Assembly: GCA_036362985.1 (NCBI GenBank) | Contig: JAYGXS010000002.1 | Location: 87,742,331 to 87,806,330 of the forward strand | Direction of reading: 5' to 3' | Length of the DNA stretch: 64,000 nucleotides | DNA from: Ligula intestinalis | Lineage: Eukaryota > Platyhelminthes > Cestoda > Diphyllobothriidea > Diphyllobothriidae | In this document: positions 14,001 to 26,000 of the stretch, piece by piece | Layout of the letters: every line of letters starts with the position of its first letter | Numbering within the stretch: the first letter of the stretch is position 1 | Program-made: the position numbers and the translations under genes | Notes under the pieces: model-generated | Database searches by the model: none | Told to the model about the DNA's origin: nothing | The model's input: the letters and a program-made list of their open reading frames with translations, nothing else

Positions 14001-17000
14001 TCTCCGTGCTCGGTCAAGTGGAATTTCTCTGACTCTTAACCAGCTCCCCCCCCCTCCCCCGAAAACGCGACCCATAGTCCAAACGCTAACACCCCCCCTC
14101 CCCTCGCTAGCACAACCTTTCGCCGCCGGCGTCACGTCACCATAACCCTTCCACCCAATCCTCCTACCCCCCATCCGTTGTAACCTTTATTTCCAAAACC
14201 TCTAGTGCGACATTCCCATCTCTCACATTTAAGGTAGTCTGACGACGAACACGCGATGCTTGTTCGAAAATTTACGAGTGCAACTCGATTTTCCGAAGAT
14301 CTTTTTTCTTTTCATCAACCATACTTATCAAATCTTTTTTTGCTTTTGGCTAAATTACCGCCAAAAACCGGAAAAAACCGTTCTCAGAGAGAGCTTCGTG
14401 CGGACAATTACATATACCTAATATTCGTTGCGGTCAACTTCTCATCTCACCCTCAAGCCACACTGGGTCACCCCGCTATATACATGAGAATATTCAAGAT
14501 GCTTTGGTTTACGTTAGACTTTTGGACGCCTAGATCTATTTATGATATGCACCCCATGCAACCCATCTTGGCCTGAAATTGCTGCTGAACTGTTCCCCGG
14601 TCAAATGACCAAGGATCGCCATGATTTGTCGGCGCGGGTATTTCAGCTGAAGTTGAAAACCATGATGAACCTCATCACTAAATTAAAAATTTTCGGTGAG
14701 TTCGGTCCCATATGTACACTGTCGAGTGGCAAAAGAGAGGATTACCACACGCACAAATTTTGGGCTGGCTGCAGGAAAAATTGCATTCTACTGCTGTTGA
14801 CAAATTCGTATGTGCAGAGTTGGCCGACCTGGCGGTTGACTCTGTTCTGTTTGAGACAGTCAAAACGCAGATGTTGTATGGTCCATGTGGTGAGCTGAAC
14901 CCCAGCAGCCCTTGCACCAAAAAGTATCTCAAGCGGTTCATTGCAACAACTCAGACTGACGCAGACGGCTACCCTCTGTACAGACGAAGAGGGCCTCAGA
15001 TTGGTGAGTTCACAGCTGTTGTCAATGCAAGGCGACGTGGACATGTGGGAATTAGGTTAGCCGGCGATGGTACCGCAACATACCAAATAAGCAGAGGCAA
15101 TGGCTCAGCTGAATTGCTGAAGCGATGCTCAGCAATAATTTGGGACGAGTGCACAATGGCAAACAGAAATGCACTGGAAGAGCTGAATAGATCTCTGCGG
15201 GATATCACAGAAAAGACCCCTCCGTTTGGTGGCATTACAATGGTTTTATCTGGCGATTTTCGTCTGACTCTACCTGTGATTCGAAGAGGTTCCAGAGGTG
15301 ATCAGGTAAAGTCCTGCCTGAAATATTCACCGTTACAGTAAAGCTATTGGAATTCACAACCAACATGAAAGTGCACCTCAATGCTGAACATGAGACCGGC
15401 GAGTTCTCCACTAATATCTTGAAGATTGGTGAAGGTAAAATCGATACCGATGCAACTGGAGGCTTCTCCCTTGCTTTTGTTGCAAATTTGGTGAGCAGTG
15501 CCAAAGACCTAAGCGAAAAAGTTATACCTAACCTCCAAACCAATTTATCCGACGCTGAGTGGCTCTGCGAACGCGAAATTCTGGCCCCCACAAACAAATT
15601 AGTCAATGCCATCAACGAGGAACTATCCCACCTTCTGTCAGGTGTGAAAAAACTGTACAAATACTACGACACAACAGTTTATCCCACAGATTGCGCTAAT
15701 TACCCAGTTAAATTCCTGAACAGTTTGGAAATATCTGGCTTCCCTTCCCATAAACTGATTCTGAAAGTTGGCCCACCACTTATGCTGATGAGAAAACTGG
15801 ACGCACCACGGCTATGCAATGGCACTAGATTGACTGTCCACCGTCTGATGAGCTTCCTGACAGAGGCCACAATTACCCGCATTCCCATCCTTCCGTCCGA
15901 TACCACTTTCAGTTTCCGGCGACTGCAGTTTTCCGTGGAGGTTTGCTTTGTTATGTCCATAAACAAGTCCCGAGGTCAAACCTTCAAGGTGGCTGGACTT
16001 CACCTTGAAGAATCATGCTTTTCCCATGGCCAACTCTACGTTGCCATATTTTGAGTTGGTTCAAGACGGAATTTATACATCTGGGCACCTAACGGTTTTT
16101 ATTAATGCCCCACTTATGATCGTCCCTCCCGTAATACCCTTTTCCTTCATAACCAACAACAATGAGAAAAGAAGCCACGGCGAAGCCGGGCTTCCGCGCT
16201 AGTTATTAATATTTCTCTGCCTATGGTATGCTACGTCTAGTAGATTCGCGCGAGATCTACACTTTGCACAGCAAAATAATTGGCCCTTTCCAAAACGTGT
16301 TTTGCTTTGGTGGCAAACACTGCCGCCGGGAGGATACAATAAATTTTCAGGACAAACATTGCATCTATACACCGGAAGGAAGCCTAGAATTACCAAGAGA
16401 CAGGATGTTAGACTCTAATTATTCAGTGGGTACCACTGTCACTGCACGCGTTTTCAAAACAATTTTTATTTCAGCAAATGTTACGGGTGGATTCTTTAGA
16501 GTATCCATTCAATTATGAGTTCACTTATTCGTTAAAGAAAAATACAAATAGTCCGCATAATGCAATTAAAGGACCGTAGCGGATACAAAAGCCCATAATG
16601 TTCTCGACTAGTTTCGAAAGTAGGTGTTTCGATTTCTCAGTATTTTTACCATTTCTCAAATTATATGCATAAGCAGATAAAATAATATTCAATTTAAGGA
16701 GACAAAAGCCTAACCTTCAAGCTGGGAGTAATCAAGACGCCAAAATCATAGAGTTCCTTGATAAGTTCCTTCAGCGATTCGCTTATCTTCGTCTTTACTT
16801 CGTTGGTCGCTTTGTGTACTTCGGCTTCCACCGTTTTTTTTGAGTCAGCCTTCTTTTTGAGGGTTTCATACTCAGCTGTTAGGTCGTCTAGTTCTTTGGT
16901 TCGTGCATCCAGTGCGCTGCATTTTTGGTCATATTTCATGGCCAGATCCTCCAGTGCGTTTATAACGTCCTTTAATTCGGCAGCTTTGTCCTCGACTTCT

Positions 17001-20000
17001 TTCTGCGATGGAAGGAAAAAGCGTTTGTAACTTACTTGTTTATTATAAAAGGGTTCTGATCTCGGACTCATATTTTATGAACCGACTGTTCCGAGTTTCC
17101 TAACAAAAGGTAACGGCGGGGGACGTTAGGCGACATGGTATCTGTTATTTCCATTTGAACAATTTGGAAATTCTTCACGTCCATTTCCAGTGAATTCCTG
17201 CTATACCAATTCCAATTGTTTGTTTCTTACGGAAGGCTGTTCCACCTTCCTCTGAACTGCGTGCCCAAGTCCTTTTCCTTCAAGAATTCTGTTTTTGTTG
17301 ACCTTTATTGTCTCCAGTCGACTACACACTGGTGTTAAACCTAGTCCCCCGGCCAAGTACCACTTACGTGGCGCTTGAATATTGGCCCCACCCCACCCCC
17401 CCGTTTGACTCTCTTGCGTTTTTCACCACCTTTGCCCACAATGCTTCCGGCCCCCCACTGCAGCAAGAAACAACTGTTCCAACAGCTACTCGGCATTGCC
17501 TCCCCCTTCCCCTCTGGTTCGTTTACAGCTGTCACCGCCGCTGGCCTCAAAACGCTTGCAATTCCTCCCCCCTTGCCGGCACAGTGTGGTCTCTGTTCGC
17601 GTCACCCCTCCCCCCCTTCTAGCTGATGTTTTCAGACCAGTCCCGAGGCCACAGGAATGGCCTCCTGAAATCACATAAAACCAGAGCCATGCCCCCTCTC
17701 CCACTAACACACACACAAGCTTTCCCAAGATTAGTTTCACCCTGCGTAGCGTTATTGTTGAACTTGTGTTATTCCCTTGCATAGATTCAGGCGATTTGGC
17801 CGACTCCCTTAGTTCTTGACTTGGTGTATCCATTGTTGAGGTTTGTTATTTGATTATCCTTTACTGCTTGTTTGATAGTACCGTACCACCTTGATAGTTG
17901 TTATCACTGGTTTTGGCGTAAGCGTGACTGCTGGGTCAAAGAAGTCAAGAAACGAAACAGTATCCTCACTGTTAACTAAACGGGTTGAGCTACACAATAG
18001 GGAGCTAAAGAAATAACGCCCAAAACGACTAAGGATGGCTTATTTCATTAAAATGAAAGCCACGTGGACTAGGCGAGGTCATCATCGTATGCAAAATAAC
18101 AAATGTTTTACAAAGTCCTCTTAGATTTACCTGAAAGTCCCAAATCTGTCTGAAATAAATTCATGTTTCAATTGAGTCCTTATGGACACTTAGACTGAGA
18201 GCAATTGTAACTAGAATACCCTCCAATCTAGCGGATAGACAAGCACTTGCCTGTCTACTGCCATGAGTTTCAGCAACCTGTGACGCTATTTCCGTCGTCA
18301 TAACACATTTTACCATTCCATTAACAGAGCTAACAGACGTTTTATCATTTACTCAAAGCCTTGATATGCATAATAATTATGATTAGACGAAAATCATCAT
18401 GCTTATATAGACAGCGATTGCAGCCGGAATTGCAGGCGTGACTACATTCGACAAGCATAATTTTAACCAATATTGTAAACATTTTTATAACTCAGTTACT
18501 ACATTCGTAGACAAAATAATTCCAGACACTACTCAAAAGAAATAATTGCTGTGCAGTTCAGCGAGAGTTGCATTTATTAGTTGAAATTAGCAGGCGCAAA
18601 ACGAAAAAGAAATATGAATCCAGTTTTACAATAAAAACCGGCATTTTGCAAATGCTGTTAACCATTTCTCTTCAAGACATTACAATTAACCGGAAAAATC
18701 GTCTACCTCAGATGCCAACTGCAGACCCATTTAACACTCAACGACAAAATATGATAATAAATCTCAAAATAGCACACTTTATAATAATTTCGACTGAATA
18801 TATCATTGGGTTTTAGCTTGAAAAGAAAGTGAAGCTACAACCACCCCTTTTTAGCGCGACCTCCATACCACACATATATTTGAGATCAGACGCCAATGTA
18901 TTTGGACCCTGATCCGTTAGAAGGAAGAACCGATACGTCAAAGGATTACCTTCGGTGGTCTACGCTTTCTTTAGTCAGAACAGTTTGGGAGGGAGGTAGA
19001 GTGCATTTTGCCTTCACATTGTGCACTTTCAAGGCGTCGTTGCAACCGATCTGAAACTATGATGATCTACGTGGCATTTAAGTAATGAGTCTAATATTTT
19101 AAAGTGTTTCAGATAGAAAACAAAATACTGAAAGAGACAAGTGCCATTGGCATGTGCGTTTTTTGTCCATTATTTAAAGTAAACCAGTCGGATATAACGT
19201 AGATTTAAATTACGGGGAACCTTTACAGCTCCACCTTTTTACCACTGAATATTTGGCTTTTTACTTGTAATGAAAAGGCAAAGGGACGAGTGGTTCCATT
19301 GTCTGATTAGTGAACGCCTCTTCAAATACAATTTATACTTCGATCGCCAACACATGAAGACGGGTCAGGAACTCCAGAGTATGGCGTTGAGATTAACATT
19401 TAATTACCAATGGATCGCGAGTTTAGTCCTAAGTTATTCAAAGTTAAGTGAAGCAGAAGTGAAAATTCCAGTTTGTCTTTTATTGGTCGACATCAAAGCC
19501 TACTTCACGTCATATAATATCTTTTTTTGGCCGAAAACTCTCACAGCTGTGTTCATTGGAGACCTACTGAATTGCGTTTTACCCACGCTGAAAACTATTT
19601 CTGATTCTGGTACATGTTAATGTTTTTCTAAGTGTATGCTCTCGTCAATGTCCCCCCAATCCTGTATGCAACGCCAGAAAATTTCCAATCCTAATCTACC
19701 ATGGCTGGATAAGTGACTGTTTTTACGCGGCTACCTTTGTACAATTTAGCCACCTACCATTAAGCCGCCATTGCTTCCCATGTAATGGAAGGGCGTTAAG
19801 TAGCAATATGCCAGGCGACAGTACGCTGTCACTGTTTTGGATAAAATAACACAACCCAAATGTTTGCCATTTTAAGGTTAAACTAGTAAAATATATGGGA
19901 GAGAGGACACGAAAAGGAACTCTTGTAAGCCAAGCCCTGGCTAAACAGAATAATATATATAGTTAACCTCCTCTCCGAATAACTGAAAAACCTGGCGATC

Positions 20001-23000
20001 TGAAACCACCAAATAACGACCGAGTAATCAGGGCCTCATAAAAGCAAGCTATTGCAACTTTTCTAGCTGCGCCTGTACGATAAAGATTGGTGAGAGTTGG
20101 CATTCACCGCGCTCGCTGATGTCCACCACACGGATGCATTGCCCTCAAGACACGGGTAACAATCTTAAGCGCAGTAAAATAAATCGGGGTTTTCCCGCTG
20201 AATGAACTTTTTTCTGCCACCTATATCTTCCATGACTGCTAAAAATTCGCGAGGCATCTCAGTAAGGTGGATAGAGCAGTATACGGGCTTATGATTGATT
20301 ATGGTGGATATAAATCCTCTCACCTGTATTGATGACAACTGCTTGCTGCAAGTTTGACACTCGTCTTTCAATTTTGACCGTTCGCTTTTCAAGTTTTCGT
20401 ACTTCGTTTTTAGAGCGTTCTTCTCCTGTGTTATCTGAGCCACTTGTTCATCCTTTTTGTCCATCTCTCTGTATAAGCTCTTCAGTTTCTGTTCGTCGGT
20501 CTTGTCACAAGGAAAAGGCAAATAGGGTTGGCTTAAAGGAGGTAGGCAGAGCAGTGAACTTAAACTATGGCTCAGAATTCGTGCAACATGCCAACATTTG
20601 CAAAAAACTGATACGCACTCGCTAATTGGCGTTGGGTGCGGTTGAAAGAAAGATTATCCTGTACGCTATTTTCAAGTCATTTCAGTCACGTTAAGATGAC
20701 GGCTTTTTAAAAACCTACATTTTGGCCGCTAACAAAGCCCATGTACAGGGTGCCCCACAAAAACCCCAAAGTTTGTGATTGTTACGGCGGCCGGACCGCC
20801 CATGCCGTCACGATCGATGGCGGAGAAAACAGAACACCTGGGCCACATCCGAAGTGAAGCCGCCCCCGTTGGTTCGCACCCGCATTCATGTCGCCCACGC
20901 CATGTTCCGCTCAGTGGTGAGGAGCACCCACACAACGTGGGTGGTGGTCGCAGAGGAGAAGGTTCTAAAATGTCAACCTGCGCACCATATGCCAGGAATA
21001 TTCTGGAAAGACGTGAAGACCCATGCCACAGCTAAGCAATTTCCAGCGCGAGGTCATCGTCCTATTCTGGAAAGAACATCCAACATGGGGGTTGCAGAAA
21101 TGTCGGAACATTTTGCCTAAATTTTTTGGTACCATTACAACTGACCAGTTTAGAGGTGTCGCGGCTGCATTCAAACAAGGTGGATCACCTGTAGCAAAGG
21201 TGCGTAAGCCTGGTAGTGGCACTTCTTGCAGGAACGATTCCCCAACAAGGCGAGCAGTCTTGGAACTTGCCGTAACTCCACCAGATCATCACAGAAGACC
21301 TTCAAGTCAACGTGAAATTTGTAAAGAACTGGGATTGGCAAAAGGGTATGTGCACAGAAAAATTGCAAAATCCAATTTAAAATGTTTTCGACGTATTCAA
21401 TGCCATGTTTTGACTGAAGCACACCAGCAAGCTCGAAAGACAAAGTGTGATGCCATGCTCCAGCACTTCGGTGAAGGAGAAAAATGGAAACAAGTGTGGT
21501 TCTCAGATTAATCATGATTCTGCTTGTCTGCAGCACTGAATAGGCAAAATGAACGCATATATCGTGCAGTGGAAGTCAAAACTGATATTCCTGATGAAGA
21601 TATGCTAGTGGAGATAGACAAGCAGCAAAAATCTATCATGTGCTATGGTGCTGTTTCCTGGCAAGGCAAAACAGACCTCTATTTTATTGAAGGAGATGCT
21701 GCTGGGCAGGAAGGTGTTGCACCGTGTCGGAGAACGAAAAAAACTGTAAATCAAGTTGTTTACAGAGAGGAGATTTTCCCGCAGATGTTTACAGATATTG
21801 ATCAAGTTATGCAGGGAGAAGCCTGGACGTGGCAGCAAGATGGTGCAAAGCCACACACTGCCAATGACACTGTCGCCTGGCTCCGAGTTAACACTCCAGA
21901 TTTCATCACACCCCAGCAATGGCCATCCAAGAGCCCTGACCTGAATGTAATGGACTTTTGCAGTTGGAGTGTACCCTTACAGGAGGTTCAGAGACGAAGA
22001 ATAGGAATCACTGATATTGAGTCAATAAAACATGTGTTGATGGACACATGGAACACCATCCCTCTTGATGTCATTCGTCGAGCAGCTCAGAGCTGGATAG
22101 ATCGCTTACGTCGCTGTTCTGCAGTTAATGAACAGCATTTCGAGCGGTATCTGTAACTTGTTATTAGGTAACAGTTTGTTAATTCCACAATAAAGTTGTT
22201 AGTTATAATTGTAATCAATAATTTTTATTTTTATAACAGCATAAACATTATCATAAATTTAGGGGTTTTTCGTGGGGCATCCTGTACTATACAAATGGCT
22301 TCTTAAGTAGTATGCATTCTTATCATGATTTTAACGGCCTTTATGAATCCAAATGTGTTTTTTGGAACACACGTAAAAAATATATTGCTTGTAATCCTTT
22401 GGTAGAAGATTACTTCCTCCTTCAATTTCATACGTAAAGCAAGGGTATAATTCGTTTTTAAACTGCACGTTGTGTACATCTGTTTTAAGGAAAATCACGT
22501 TTTTACCTACGTTTTGAAGAATAAGTCACCAAGTTCCTATAAAAACTCGCAATAGAAGTGGATTATACTGTATGCATTATAGACAGCATTAATAAAATAA
22601 TTTATACGGCGTTTTATGCTTGCACGTCTCCAAATCGTGAAAAATCTCACAAAAAGACATTTTTCTAAATTCGAAAGATACCCTTTCTCTGAGTGTAAAA
22701 TTTAGACAAGGCGCAATTTGCTATCAAACAAGTATAAGAAAGAAAAAGGCAGTCAAAATCAATGATAAGATGCATACTACTTGTTAGGAGGGCCCAATTC
22801 TCGCGCCGTCCCTGAGGCAGGATAACAAAGACAGAACACGCGAGACAGCCGATGACCACATCCCGAGGTCACGCTGGACAAAGGCGCGAGAGCAGGCCAG
22901 TCCGGCGCATAGAGAACGGGCCATGTCACGCGACCTTCAACGGCAGAAACTACGCAAGACCGCTGCTATGCTGAGGTCACGCTTTGCCAGGGGCAAAGCG

Positions 23001-26000
23001 TGCGCACGGCCACTCATGGAGAGCCAATGGGGAACAATGACGACTGCCCCTTAAACAGCGAGGCTGCGAGCAGAACGGGACTCTGTTGCCCTAGACGAGA
23101 GGCTACTGCCGAGACGAGACCGACCACAGAAGACAAGCTGCTGGATACACAGGTAGCAGAGCTGATGTACTAGCAGAAAAGTGACAGTAAAGTACTGACA
23201 TTAAAGTACTATCAGCTATCCCGTTCTGCCTTCTCTTCCTAACACGTAACTCAGGAACATAACCGGTGTTGACACAGGAACACACGGGTTATAACACTAC
23301 TTATGTAGCCACTTTTTACAGTGCATGCGTTTTGTTAGCGGTCAGGAGAATGTAAGGACTTGAGAATGGACTCCAAAATAATCAGTATTTCAACCTTACT
23401 CAATGCCGATTAGCGAGTGCGTATCAATATTTAGCAAATGTCAGCATGTTGCACGAATTCTGAGCTGTACGTACGTGGATCGCCAACAATCTGTTTCCAT
23501 AAGCCTTAGGGGACGTTTGCGAGGTGCATTTATGAAATGTGTACTGCCTTACAACTACCCAGCCAGTTCTTTAAACTCTGTGTTACATTTCTGCCTGAAT
23601 AACAAGCGTTTGCAGACAGAAGGAAACAGGTGACCTCTCAAAAGCAGTTCAGAGTACGAGGATGCGATTACTAACTTCTGATGATTATTGCCATTATTTT
23701 TCGTGATTTCTCTTGAATCCATGCTCAGGGACTGTAGTAATAAAGATTTTTAATCTAGAGAAAGCATATTTGATCCGGAAAATAGTTTTCCCTAATACGC
23801 TGATCCAATTCCCTCACTTTACTTTCCACTGTGAATGTGCACTTCGCAAACTGGGATTAGACTCTTCACCATAACAGTAAGGTGTGTACTACTGAACCTT
23901 TCTCACGGCACCACTCAGTAATAGTTTCCTGCTTAACTACAATAGGACACGCTACTACAAATCCTCCGTATCATAGATGTCCATGAGCTTCTTTTAAGGG
24001 AGCATGGAGATAAAAAGCCGGCATCCTATCGTGACTGAAATGGCTTGAGAATAGGCTACAGGAGTATCAGTGCTATAACCAAACTCAATGTCGATAAGCG
24101 ACTGCGTAAAAAATCTTCGCAAATTTCGGCATTTTGCTTGAAATCCGAGCCGTAACGAATTTTAAGCAAAAGTATTTTAAGTTGTGGGTCTCATATACCC
24201 CTAGTTCCAGAACTTTATCCTATGGAAATGGTGGTTTTCGGGATTTTGGGTTTGAGGAAATAGGAAAGGTAGGGAAGTAAGTTTGTAGAAATAAGTTTAA
24301 AGTGGAAAAATGTAGTTGAAATTGTTTTCCGCGGCCGCTGAGTGTAAGTTGTGCCGCACGTAAATTGAAGGTGTGCGCGGCATTTCGTCATACGGACTAT
24401 ACTAATCCAACCCTAGAACGGTAAGTTGGACCTCAGGTAAGTTGAATTTGACGACCTCGTAACCACTATTTATATTTTTTTAGGCACATTAAGGAAACCT
24501 GCATTTTAATCATCAGGTTTTTCCGCAGTACGGTAAACAATAAGACAGATTTGGGAAAATTCACAGATAAATATCAACAACATTTCTTAATACAGTAAAA
24601 TAAATATGCATGCATCAATTATTAAAGTATATTTCACTGCCTATCCTAATTCTCTACTCATGCAGCCCCAGATAACCACCATTTCCATAGGACCAAATGT
24701 TGGGACTCGGGGTTAATGAGGTGCACTACTTAAAATACTGTTGCCGTACTCCAAAACTCAACTGGGTATAGAGGCATCGGGCTCTCATTACATGATTTTG
24801 ACACAGTAGGTAATCGACAGCACTCACCTTGGGGCCCTCAGATGGGCCGGTATCTGACTTCACAGAAGCGATGTCATCCGGTCTCGGCGGGGGTGGTGGT
24901 GGTGGCGCTGACGACGGCGCTGCTTCCGAGGCGGTCTCCACCTTGGCAGCAGCACCATACTTGTCCGGTGTAAACCACTCCTCCTGGGGTACCTTCTGAC
25001 CAGCACGCCACTTCTTGGCTTCCTCCTCCAGACCGGCTATGATGGCCTGGAAGCGCTTCACCTTTTCTGCCTCCTTCTCGTACATGCGCTGCCACTGCTC
25101 AGCACTCAGCTGCACATTACACTTGGCCTGATTCTTGATGCGTTTGGCCCGCGTGCCAAAGAGGATGGTGGACTTAGTCTCGGCCTCATTGTACTCTGCC
25201 GGTGAGCAACAGATAACCATGGTGGTTTTCGCATTGCCGCCCAGCGATTGTTGCAGGATACGTGTCAGTTTGGAATCACGATAGGGAATGTGGTTCTAAA
25301 CGGAAAGCAAGCGAGAATAGGCGGGTTGTAATGCAGGTCGGCCATATTTTAGTACAGTCAACAGCTAAAACATGCATCTTTTGGAAATATCTACACGTCT
25401 ACAAATCAGTCACAGAAGCCAAAAGTCTGACGTGTGCTCATGCAATCAAAATAATGTCCATCTGGGCGTTCTAATGTTTCGATTTAATGCCAGCTAGAGC
25501 TGTAGTCCGTAAGAACAAAGTACCTTCAGCTCAGCTGAACGAATAAAAAAAGTTGCGAGTAATATGCAACAAATTAAGTAATGCAGTTGTTGGTTGCCGT
25601 CGAAGATGCAATGCTATGTAAAAAGAAACAAACAAGACTTCAGAACAATTTCGTTTACAGTTGTATTATGAGAATAAATTCAACTAAAACTGAATAAAGG
25701 TCGCATAGTAATGGTCTTGCATGCAGAGGTAAATGCCATATTAGATAAAAATTTAACATTGATTAATGGAAAAAAGGGCATGCTTTGAAACGTAGACGGC
25801 GAAAACTACAAGGTTCTACCAGTTTGCGACGAAAATAGAACATATTTTAATGTACGTTTAAACTATACTATACTTCTGCAAATATTCCCCATGTTTAACT
25901 TGACAAATGAATGGGAGGGTTTGCGATCCAGGTATCTGCATGGAAGAGGAAGAAGGCGTGTCGAGCACCAGATCAATCGATTGATTGTTCGGAGCTTTCA

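Larger units (their letters stand above)
17003..20323. other. Intron 9, no supported gene
   Basis: Contains the pyrimidine-rich block at 17300-17840, AT-rich DNA to 19260, an unassigned 116-codon plus frame at 19270-19620, and nothing else I can name. Confidence 0.4.
20562..23470. mobile_element. Family B long-TIR element, copy 2, split by a mariner and a solo LTR
   Basis: The left arm (CTCAGAATTCGTGCAACATG at 20571-20590) is the inverted complement of the right arm (CATGTTGCACGAATTCTGAG at 23445-23464). The arms and centre continue normally once 20746-22284 plus one TA (mariner) and 22782-23296 plus CTACT (solo LTR) are removed, leaving about 850 bp. It lies in intron 8 and its left end is about 60 bp from the acceptor of exon 9. 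Confidence 0.82.

Noticed and set aside
14678..15660. Minus-strand frames of 79-141 codons across the Helitron
   Set aside because: They overlap plus-strand frames with clear Helitron similarity and show none of their own.
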